Positions 26,676-36,055 of a stretch of 64,000 bases of DNA are shown here, one piece after another. Position numbers and translations under genes: made by a program. The notes beneath the pieces were generated by a model. The model saw only the letters and a program-made list of their open reading frames with translations, did not search any database and was not told the origin of the DNA. The stretch's first letter is position 1; each line of letters opens with the position of its first letter. Where the stretch lies: the NCBI GenBank assembly GCA_963082875.1, contig OY720097.1, positions 16,562,501 through 16,626,500 of the forward strand, given 5' to 3'. The stretch is from Corella eumyota (Eukaryota; Chordata; Ascidiacea; Phlebobranchia; Corellidae).

Positions 26676-26756
26676 AGGAGTCTAAGTTGGGAACCAAACC
26701 TCGGAACTCAGTACTGAGAGTTGTGGGCCTTTCGCACTGAGCTAACTGCCACTTCC
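26676..26756 (-). repeat. tRNA-like sequence right of the array
   Basis: On the minus strand GGCAGTTAGCTCAGTGCG resembles a tRNA D-arm/A box, and about 40 bases on GAGGTTTGGTTCCC stands where a B box would be, although its core deviates from GGTTCGA. It includes the palindrome CTCAGTACTGAG. A degenerate tRNA-derived SINE head is the most likely explanation. Confidence 0.4.
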
Positions 26757-26814
26757 TTTCAATGATGCAAAATTGTATACATAGCTTAAGTAAGCACTTG
26801 TATTAATAAAAAAA

Positions 26815-27832
26815 TAGATTTATTTGATAAATAAAATATGGTTCGAAAATATTTGATTATTTTTAACATAAATTTTTATAAATAAAAAAAGATATGCATA
26901 AACATTAACTAAGAATATTACAAACCTTTGATTTTTAATAAACAAACAAGCATTTATATATATAATACAAACAAAAACTAATATTTAACACAGTTTTAAG
27001 TTGGTGATATTAGGATATAAATTATAGTAAATTTTAAATTCATAAAATTGATTTTTATTGAATAAACAAGCATTTAAATATGATAAATAAACGAAAATTA
27101 TTTTTCTAATATGTTTTTTAATTACTTATATTATAAAATACATCATACCAAATGTTTAATGCTTAATGTCGAACTTTAATTTTTAATGAACAAACCAGCA
27201 TTCAAATATAAAAAACAAACAAGAATTATTTTTTAATTTATTTTCAAATTATAAATATTATAAGATAAAACCGACCAAAATTTAAAAACCTAATAACAAT
27301 CTTTAAATTTAAATAAACAAACACCTATTAATTAGTAATTAGTAATAAAAATTAAATTCGTTTTTGAGTTACTAATATCATGATATACAATTGACAAAAA
27401 TTTAAAAAATTAATAACAACCTTTAAATTTTAATAAACAAACACCTATTATTAAGTAATTAGTGATAAAAATTAAAATTTTAATTTATTTTTGAGTTAGT
27501 AATATCATAATATACAATTGACCAAGATTTAAAAAATTAATAACAACCTTTAAATTTTAATAAACAAACACCTATTAATTAGTAACTAGTGATAATTAAA
27601 TGTCGTAAATAGGAGGTTTGCGATTCGTTGGAATAATAACAAACATACCAAAAATTTAGAACTTTTAGTTTTAAAGAACAAAAGTTATCGTCTTTCGAAA
27701 TTCTGACTAGAAAGAATAAAAACAATAATAACAATAAATACACTGACAATAACAATATGTTTCGAAATCTAAGATTTCGAACCATAATAATCAAATGATT
27801 TCGAACCATAGCTTATTTATCAAATAAATCTA
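26815..27832. mobile_element. Non-autonomous DNA transposon (MITE-like) with 45-bp TIRs and TA ends
   Basis: 26817-26861 and 27786-27830 are inverted copies that agree at about 41 of 45 positions; both start GATTTATTTGATAAATAA at the outer end. Each is flanked by TA (26815-26816 and 27831-27832), as expected for a TA target duplication of the Tc1/mariner type. The interior (~0.92 kb) has no transposase frame and is largely a degenerate tandem repeat. Near the right end the word ATTTCGAACCATA is repeated. Superfamily assignment rests only on the TA ends and is an inference. Confidence 0.75.
26925..27600 (+). repeat. ~124-bp degenerate tandem repeat inside the TIR element
   Basis: About five copies of a unit containing CCTTTAAATTTTAATAAACA, AACACCTATTAATTAGTAAT and GAGTTAGTAATATCATAATA. 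The last two to three copies are clearest; the first ones have diverged. No coding content. Confidence 0.75.
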
Positions 27833-27894
27833 GTTTTAAATGTTGTTTTATTCGCTTATTGATATGCACGAACAGTAGTTTATTAATTGTTTTA

Positions 27895-28056
27895 TTACTT
27901 TTTATTAATTTTTAATATTTTAGATTTTCTTTTTAATTTTGCAGAATTTTCTTTTTTGGGTAAGGGTTCAAATTCGGGCAGCATTAAGTCCAAGGGATAC
28001 TTGTCAAATTTTAACTTTTTATAAGCAGACAGATCGGGGTAGTAATATGGCCATAC
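27895..28056 (-). CDS. Terminal exon of an unrecognised small basic protein
   Basis: A strong branch-point/acceptor context (TACTAAAAT...TTACCAG) precedes a 53-residue open segment starting VWPYYYPDLSAYKK, continuing FDKYPLDLMLPEFEPLP and ending in a Lys-rich tail before TAA. AATAAA overlaps the stop (27891-27896) and recurs at 27879-27884. Codon use and aromatic/proline content look like a genuine 3' exon. Its upstream partner should be the 28110-28397 segment, but no standard donor there both joins in phase and keeps that frame complete. A weak GTAGTA donor inside that segment (after its residue 32) would join in phase. Confidence 0.45.
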   Translation of the reverse strand, partial: VWPYYYPDLSAYKKLKFDKYPLDLMLPEFEPLPKKENSAKLKRKSKILKINKK

Positions 28057-28109
28057 CTGGTAATTAATTATATTTTAGTAATTTTAAAACTCCAAATAAA
28101 TAAATAACT

Positions 28110-28397
28110 TTAGTCAGTTAAAAGCTTAGCATAGTTGGTAGACTGTAAAATGTCAAACGGAATTGCCTTTTTCTTGTATAGCATTTGCTTTGCTTCTTTA
28201 CCACTCAAGCCATCTAAAGAAATTCCCAACAAATGAGCTATATATTTAGGCTCAATACTATCCCACAATATTTTGGCTTTCAGATATACAGTTTTGACTA
28301 CTACTTTTTCGTCATCATCAGGATCATAATATTCGTTTTTGTGGCGTCTAAGAACTCGACCTACAGACGACCTTCTAATTTTTTCTTTTAAGCCCAT
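28110..28397 (-). CDS. Small unrecognised protein, 95 aa
   Basis: ATG to TAA, beginning MGLKEKIRRSSVGRVLRRHK, followed by an acidic patch (YYDPDDDEK, ~23-31), then YLKAKILWDSIEPKYIAHLL and LDGLSGKEAKQMLYKKK. It is strongly basic at the N-terminus and has no signal peptide or membrane segment. The composition is typical of a small mitochondrial or ribosome-associated protein, but no family was recognised. It lies ~370 bases downstream of the GPCR stop on the same strand, and 54 bases from the terminal exon described above. Either it ends at its own TAA (28110-28112) or that region is partly intronic and continues into that exon. Confidence 0.5.
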   Translation of the reverse strand: MGLKEKIRRSSVGRVLRRHKNEYYDPDDDEKVVVKTVYLKAKILWDSIEPKYIAHLLGISLDGLSGKEAKQMLYKKKAIPFDILQSTNYAKLLTD

Positions 28398-28770
28398 TTG
28401 AAAATAAAGATTTAAATAATATTTACATTTTTATTATATTTCAAAAAATAGCACTTTGTTCTGTTGTTTTAGAATGGTTTATGACAAAACAAATAAACGT
28501 AAAAATACAAATAAAGTCGAAATAAAAAAAGTTTTATTATATAAAATAAAACTTAGTTAAAAAACAAATACAACTAAAAAAACACCTACAAACAACTAAA
28601 TATATAGTAAAAGTAAAACGAATTTGAAAAAAAGTATAAAACGTGTGTATTTTACTAATCCCTTCAATTCAGGTAAAAAAATCAATTAGGTTTAAGTTTC
28701 TGTATATTATATTCGGATAAACGTAAAAATTGAATACAATTTTTTTAGCTTTTACATGTGAGGACCATCT
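28398..28770. other. Intergenic spacer downstream of the GPCR gene
   Basis: AT-rich; it holds the 3' UTR of the GPCR gene and the 5' flank of the 95-aa gene, both on the minus strand. No further feature was recognised. Confidence 0.5.
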
Positions 28771-31700
28771 TTATTTTGTTGGACATGTTCCTGGCGGGCT
28801 CGTTATTTTCCGATTTGTGCTTTTGTTATATTTCTTAACTCTTGAACAAGAGCAATTTCGAAACATGACAATCATAGCTGATCTTAAATTTGGTAAATAC
28901 TTCATCAAAATAATTGGACATGCTATTGTGTAGATGAACAAGGCTACAGTTGAACTGATCAAGGCTGCATTGTACAGAATAACAAATTGTCCAGCAGCGT
29001 CTAACAAAAAGCTTATAAGCATAGGCACGGTACAGACAAAGAATGTAACAGTAATAACAATCATGAACTTAATTCGTGAGTGAATTTTAAAAATGGCAAA
29101 ACGACGTTTTTTCATTGCTTCATGATCTTGAAAAGTGTTCTCAAATGTAAGAGTGCGACTCCTTGGAGCTGATCCCAGATCAAAAAAATCTCCAGTTTCT
29201 TCGCCCTTTGTTGCCTTTTGAACCTCGCTGTCTTCAACGTCTGCTTTCTTTGCATCATTGCTATCGCTATATGCATTGTTTTCATTGATGTTAGATTCAG
29301 ACCCATTGTTATTCTTTGCAGAAATGTCTAAATCGATCGTTTTTACCTCTTGACTTTTACTATACAAGGTAAAAAAATTTAAATAAAAAAATAATCTAAC
29401 AATATATTCAGTCGAAAGTTTAAAACCAAAATAACTGTTTACGAATATTACTCGTCAGTCTTGCTTGGATCACTTTTCTTTTGAAGAGCTGGTGACATAA
29501 CTTCTATAAACGAACGAATTCCAGATATAATGATCCAAACTAATCCCAGCAACTAAATAAAACAGGTAAACTTATACCTCAATTTTGTTTCACTTAAATT
29601 CTGCATACCATTATTTAAAATCATACGAGATAACAAACAAAATGTTAATAAAAAAAGTTGTACCTCCAAAGCCCAAAGCGTAAAATTGACTGCTAAGTAT
29701 TGATTGCTGACTGGCGGCCAAATTCTCGAACATTTACTTCCAGCTATGCATACGTCACCGACGGGGTATCCCCCAGAACAAAAAATACACTGATCCAAGC
29801 AATTCCACCATACGGCAGCGACAATAGTTAAACAAAATGGAATTAGCCACGAGAGAGTTATAAGTAGGATGGCACGTCGTCGCTTGGCACTTAACAACCT
29901 GGAAATCATTTTACATTAAAAACTTTCATATATTAGATGTCAGTTTTTAAATACTTAAAACGCAGACAGATCTTACTTTGTTTTACTTAAATCTTTGTGA
30001 TTTTTTGCACAAATATTAAAAAATAAACACAACAAAGTATACTTTGTATCAGGAAAACTTACCATTTACGCTTTCTAACCCCTTCAATATCGGAGACGAA
30101 TTCCTTTGCGAATTCAGAAGCTTTTCTGTTCACACTTCTACCCACAAAATAAGTGCTATCCAGTACAACAAACAACAGAGCACATATGTTCCCACACATT
30201 ACAAACTGGGTGGACACCACAGCAGTTTGGCATACAATCCAAATTTTCTATGAAATATAATTGTAATAAAAAGTGAGAATTTTAAAAATTATTTTTAAAA
30301 ATTTGGCGGTATATTTTTGAAGCTAATACAATTCAAGTGTGATATATAAAAATTTTAGTTTAATGTTTATTTTCTTTTTTTTAACATTAACAATATGCAA
30401 ATAATCATGATTGGTAAAATATATCTTCTTTAAAATTATCACGTGAAACTAAATCAAATAAAGCAGTATGACGTAAAACCATCAAAAATATTTGCAAGCA
30501 AATTTTCATATCATTCTGACTCTAATAAACATTGATTATGCTTTGTCATGTTTTATTGTTTGTAAGTCACAAATTGACGTCAAATTTAATTTTCTTACTA
30601 TATCAGAAAAACATAAGTATTTTATGAGTAATAACAACGGACTTACGTAATTTTTATTGTGAGTAATCTCTTTTTTTCGCATTTAATTTTTAATTAATTT
30701 TTTTTACATAAAAAAATAAGAAAAATTATTATTATTTTTTTTTGATTTATTTTTAATTAAGCGGAAGTTGCATGTAAACGTCACTCTCAAAACTTGGCGA
30801 ACTCGTGATATTAAACGATTTGAATTTTTTTTCCATTTTTCCACGAAATTTTATGTTGGAAAATTTTACAGTCTAAAAAGTATTATATATATATTGCAAT
30901 TTTTTAGTAATGCATATCTACATTTTAAATCACAATTTTGTTAATTTGAACTTTGGTAATTGTGTTGCGTTTTCACAATCTCGGTATCGAGTACAGTTGA
31001 TATTTCCTTATTGTGACGAAACAGGAAGGCAATTGTGACGTCATAACGCAGGTCGCAGGTCACGTTTGCTAAAAGTGATCAAAATCTGTTGTGATATTGA
31101 TCTGATTTTTGCTGTTAAAAATTTTCGGAAAAAATGTACTGGGACTTCCATATATAAAACCGATATGTTAAAAATAAAAACATGTGCTCAATGAATGTGT
31201 CATAAAAACAAAACTATATTTGCAAATGCCAAATGAAATTGGGGATAATACGCCTATCGATGTAATAAGAAAATCACTGTATAGCCTACTAAAGCCATGG
31301 GTCAGTTAACAGCGTTTTGCAATAACTTTGTCAAAATCCAAAAACTCATTAAAATTTATATGTTTTGTTTATATCTTTTGTTTAAATTTTTATGGCAACG
31401 TGGCCGCATAAAAAGGGTAGTTTATATAATTTAACTTGTTTTTAGCAAAAAATTTACGCTGAGTTACACAAACTACTTAAAGTTTTTCTTGTCCACCAAA
31501 CCATAGAAAATTGTTACTTTAAAGCAACAATCATAAAAAGTTCACGCAGCTTATTATACACGTAAATAATACCAGCATAACATTAGACTTAAAACATTTT
31601 TTCCATTAAAATCAGGAACAAAAAACTCTAATACACTCTTAAATAACCTGATTCGTAATTTCTAAATTTGTGAACGCCCCATATTATAAACCGCATCAAC

Positions 31701-32341
31701 GTTTATCAGATAAAGAAAAGGAAATAATTGAAGCTTACGTCGGGTTGCGCGACCGCAAACGATGTTTACAAGGAGAAAATTTAAGCAGTCCATATGTTTT
31801 CGTTATATTTTTAACACTTAGAGTACAACTAACAACAACCCAAAACGAAATATACCAAACCGCATACTTATTTGTATTTCGTTAAATATTTATAACATAG
31901 TTAAGGAAATCTATTTTTTTTTAAAAAGAGTGGCTCTAACGTTAAAATTGTGATAAAATATCACTATGTTTCTTAAACATTATAAACCTGTATGGCTTTA
32001 AATTTATTCAACAGTTTTGTTTTAGTTAAAATTAAGAATTTTTTAAACAATAATAAACATACTTCTCCAATGTTAGGCCCGTAAACAGGAGCAACAAAAT
32101 GATCAATCAAAATCCAAACTTGGAAAAACAGATAAAGTACATTGCTCAATAGGGTGCTGGTAACGCAAGCATATATGTAGTTCTGCCTTTGGAGTTTACG
32201 ACGATTTATAGAGGCAGCCACGAACAGAAGAATATTTAAAAGTAGGGATCCAACTGGTAAAGGTAACACCAATAGAGTCTTCCAATCTGCTGATTCAGTA
32301 GCACAACGTAGTTCAAGGTCATCGGAAAAATTTCCAGACAT
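28771..32341 (-). CDS. Divergent class-A-like G-protein-coupled receptor
   Basis: Five exons in phase, high to low: 32341-32063, 30247-30063, 29898-29664, 29552-29452, 29359-28771 (1389 nt, 462 aa plus TAA). There is a short N-terminus with one NFS glycosylation site and no signal peptide. TM1 is ~21-44 (VGSLLLNILLFVAAS), TM2 ~57-78, and TM3 ~94-128, where VLDSTYF stands for the usual DRY region. TM4 is ~163-186 (WLIPFCLTIVAAVWW). Extracellular loop 2 is Cys-rich (CLDQCIFC...CIAGSKC). TM5 is ~220-245, TM6 carries CTVP in place of CWxP, and TM7 ends ACPIILMKYLPNLR in place of NPxxY. The third intracellular loop is long (~80-90 residues) and acidic/Ser-rich. The start is ATG 32341; a TTG-initiated extension upstream is not needed. 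No ligand can be assigned, and it may be a lineage-specific orphan receptor. Confidence 0.8.
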
Positions 32342-34297
32342 TTTAAACTTTTGTCTCAACTTAACTTAACTTTTTCTGTTAAAATATTGATATTAAAAAA
32401 TTTAAAACTGAAAATACTTGATATTAAAAAATTTAAAACTAAAAAAAAATTAATAGTAAAACGCGAATATAACATGAACAAATAAAGGGCCTTTTTTAGA
32501 ATGTTAGCAATAACGTCCAATATTCTTTAAAACATTAAAGTCCTGACTTTTATTTCCTGAAATGACGAATTTGAAAGACTGCTATATTAACCGTATAGAC
32601 AATTAAAACAAAACATTGCATTTTTTATATAATGTTTAAAGACTATGCTGTTGACGTGCATTTTACTTCACTAAGTATATTGAAAACCACAGCTTGATAA
32701 GCTCTCTGAGTTTTGAAAACAAAAACCTAAAGCCAAAAATTTGCCTATTTCTAAATTCTGGCGAGTCACATTTATTTCATCACAGACTGTGCATTTTGTG
32801 ACGTCATAACTAGTCATTATTGGCCAGAAGGCGGTGGTATTTGATAATTAGAAATTTAAAATTGTTTCCTGTATACAGCGAAGTCTGAACCGAACAAAAA
32901 CTCTATTTTACTGAAACTTAATATTTTTGTTGTTGCACCCAAAAAGCTATTTTAAGAAAAAGGCGGAAATTTTGATGACGTAATAAAGAAGGCGTGTGAC
33001 AACTGTCTCTACATTGACACAATAAAAATTTCCGCATCCGTCCGTCTGACATGTTTACATTCTAAAAAAGCACTAAATGCGAGTCTAGCCTAAAAAAGTA
33101 AGAAAATCAACCCTATCAACTTAAAAAAATAGCTTGACTAAATATACAAAAAAATTATTTGTCAAAAGTATTAGACACAAACTTTAGTAGCAAAACTCAA
33201 ATACAACCTTCTTTTGTAACTAATATTTGGCCTGTTTTTGCTTATTAAATGTAACGAAATAAACCCTTTGAATTTTTTTAACCCTGCCAATATCACGTTT
33301 TATTACTTGGTTTCACTAATCAAATAACTGAAAAGGGCAACTTGTATCCTTATATTCTGAATTTGTGTCGAAAATAGGATATGACATACAACACGATTTA
33401 ATAAAATCAACCACAGTATATTTTAGCCTATTTAATGGCATAACAACTTACAATAGAAGTAATTAATAATCACTATATAAAACTGTTATGTTTATATAAT
33501 TGAGCATCAAATGCTTAAAAACTGTGACGTTATAAACCACAAACTAAATTTTCTTACATTTTTTACGATGCAAATTTCCGATAAAAAAAACACAGCTTTT
33601 TTGCATTTTTGTTCAATAAAAAAAAAAGTTGCGTTAAACCAAATATTTTTAAAGGTAGACGTCAACTTTTTTTAACCAATACGACATTTACCTTAAATAG
33701 CAAAATGTCAATTTTAGTTAAATGCAGACATTAAAATGTGCGGTTCTATTAAGTTATTGTGACGTTTCCGACGTGTAATAAATGCTCAAATTAAAATAAA
33801 TTAATTTTGACAAATATTTTAACCAAGCCATTCAACTAATTGTAATAAATTAGATATTTTATGTCATAAGAATCAAATTTGAAGGTTTTATAAGGTATAA
33901 AAATATTCTAGACATAATTTTCATAAATTGAATTGGTTGCAAAATGCATCGAAATCCTTTTTTGTTTACTTTTAATATTCATAACTGTTGAGTAAATATT
34001 AATGACGTCACCACGGAAACAAAATTAGGTTACGTTTACCCCAAAAAACAATAAACATTGATATATTTGTCGCCGTCCACTGTTAAAATAGAAACATTTC
34101 ATATTAAAAAATTGGTTGATATTCTCTCAACCAGACGGTCAAGTTTGGAAGAAAATACAAAAAAGCAAATAAACTTGAGATCGGAACTTAAATTATGAGT
34201 TATTTTCTTAGTAAAGTCAATTGCATATATATACTTATTGGGTTTCTATATATACAGAAATCTTTAGGTAGAAAAAATTAGTGAGTTAAGTTAAACT
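32342..34297. other. Divergent intergenic region between the GPCR and the Cys-rich peptide gene
   Basis: It contains the presumed promoters of both genes. TGACGTCA occurs at 32799-32806 and 34003-34010. A 22-base motif is duplicated imperfectly near 32386 and 32417. No exon was recognised. Confidence 0.45.
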
Positions 34298-34786
34298 ATG
34301 AATAAAAATTACATTTATGTTACCTTAATATTTTTAAGTAAAATTTTTTTCCAAAATATGAAATTTCTTAATATTCTTAGGTTACGAATTATCGTGGAAC
34401 TGCGCAGTTTCTTGTAACTTACAATGCCCTTCTGTCAAAGAAATGGGAAGAGTAGCATTCTGGTTAACTGTTGAGTGTAGAAGATGCATTTTAGACACAT
34501 GTGGTAAGATCATTAAGTTTTTTAAGTATTTTTCCTATTTGTGCTTTAGTATGGCGGCACCTACCTCAGATAGATATTCACTTGTCAGATGTCCAAAATT
34601 TGTTTTAAACATATGTTTTGTGTTATAGAAGGTTCAAGTGGAACAAACCTGTACTTGGAGCTTGCTCTTTGTGCGATCGACGCAGGAAAAGGAAAATGTC
34701 CTCAATGCGTTTTTCAACAAAAATCAATTAACGATGTTGACGTTTGCCTACAGTGCATTAAACGTTGTGAAAATAACAAATTGTAG
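34298..34786 (+). CDS. Small secreted cysteine-rich protein, 106 aa
   Basis: Three exons in phase: 34298-34337, 34381-34503, 34629-34786 (321 nt including TAG). Residues 1-14 (MNKNYIYVTLIFLS) form a short signal-peptide-like hydrophobic leader; mature residues follow from about YELSWNC. There are twelve cysteines in short clusters: CAVSCNLQC, ECRRCILDTC, LALC, KCPQC and VCLQCIKRC. The even number and the CxxC/CxxxC spacing suggest a disulphide-rich extracellular peptide; no known family was recognised. Intron 1 is only 43 bases and is inferred because it joins leader to body in phase; intron 2 has a GTAAGA donor and a TTATAG acceptor. If intron 1 is wrong, the start would lie elsewhere, while exons 2 and 3 stand. 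Confidence 0.6.
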
Positions 34787-36055
34787 CCTTTGAAGAAATG
34801 CAAAAATATATATTTGTAGGACATTTATTATTAAAAAAAATGTTACAATCAGATTGCATTTTGTTTGGACGTGGAAGGCTTAATTTTTTGATTTTCTTTT
34901 TGAATTACTTTTCGTTGTTTAAAAACAAATGCATTGTAGTAAGATTTGAATATAAAAAAGTAGAAAATTCTAAGTCTATGTTAATCACGGCTTTAGATAT
35001 TAAATCAAAGAGTAACCTTTGTTTAAAAGTTAAAACCATATTTTGGAGAAACATATATTTAAATAAAATGAAAATATATTTGATATTGTCTAAAGTTACT
35101 TTAGAGCCAATTTAAGATCTTTTTGTATTTAAAGAACTGCAATGAATGAGCAAAAACGTAAAACGATAAAAGAAAAAAATCAATTTTTGTTTACTTCGGT
35201 TAACAGTATTCTGTCAGTTTTCTTGCTACAACTAAACAAGAAGTTAAAAATACTGCAAAAATCAACATTTTTTTCAATTAAAAATGGACGTATTATCAAT
35301 TTGTTATCACTTGAAATAACAAAATTAATTTTATAATTACAAGAATTGATTTAAATTATTATTATTCGTCAAGAAAATTGACAAAGGCAAAAAATACACA
35401 AAAAACAACAGCAGCAAGACATAAAAAGTAACTATCTAAAATAACATCAAAAATACAAAACCCGATTAAAAGTGGACATTCGCCTCATGGAACAAAAAGG
35501 AAAATGGTTATCTAGCAGAAAAAATCAGCAAAATTTCCTGTGCTGAGCATGTCCGACATTATTTTCTAAATTTATTAAAGTTTATACGATTCATCTTAAA
35601 AAAAATAAAGCAATTTCAATAAAGTTTGGGAGTGAAATTAAAAGTCCTAAAACGACCGTCGGTCTAAAACAAAGTAATTTGAGTTCAATAGAAAATGATA
35701 AAAACTGGTAAAAACGACAAAGGAGGTGAACAAATTATTGCGTAGAAATTATCAAGCACCTTTCAATCAAATTAGTTAAACGGGAAGTAAAAAGGTAGGC
35801 ACGTTTGTGATCCGTTAAAAGTCTTGGCAAACTAGCAATTAAAAACGTTGGCACCGATTTCAAAGCAACAAAAATATTAAAAACGTTCTAGAAAGTCTAA
35901 AAAGTAGCACAAAGTATTTTTTCCAGTGACGTCATTGCACCGAAATACGTCATTCGGAGAAAACCACGTGATCGTTCCACTCCGCTGCCCGCGCGGGTTA
36001 CGCCGTCAACAAAGAAAATAAAAAATTATTTTCCTAAATTTTTCTATTAAAAAAT
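34787..36055. other. Convergent spacer: 3' ends of the Cys-rich gene and of TCF/LEF
   Basis: AT-rich. A plus-strand AATAAA lies near 35061 and a minus-strand AATAAA near 35571. A TGACGTCA is at 35927-35934 and a CACGTG near 35965, both likely within the TCF 3' UTR. Low-complexity open frames at 34798-35336 were judged non-coding. Confidence 0.45.

Noticed and set aside
31670-31885. Open frame with a charged stretch (LSDKEKEIIEAYVGLRDRKR) inside GPCR intron 1, plus strand
   Set aside because: No ATG, no acceptor AG just upstream and no good donor. It could be an old exon, but the support is too thin to list.
34798-35336. Two plus-strand open frames after the Cys-rich gene
   Set aside because: Composition is Lys/Ile/Phe/Leu from AT-rich DNA, with no domain, acceptor or conserved motif. 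Better read as 3' UTR and spacer.
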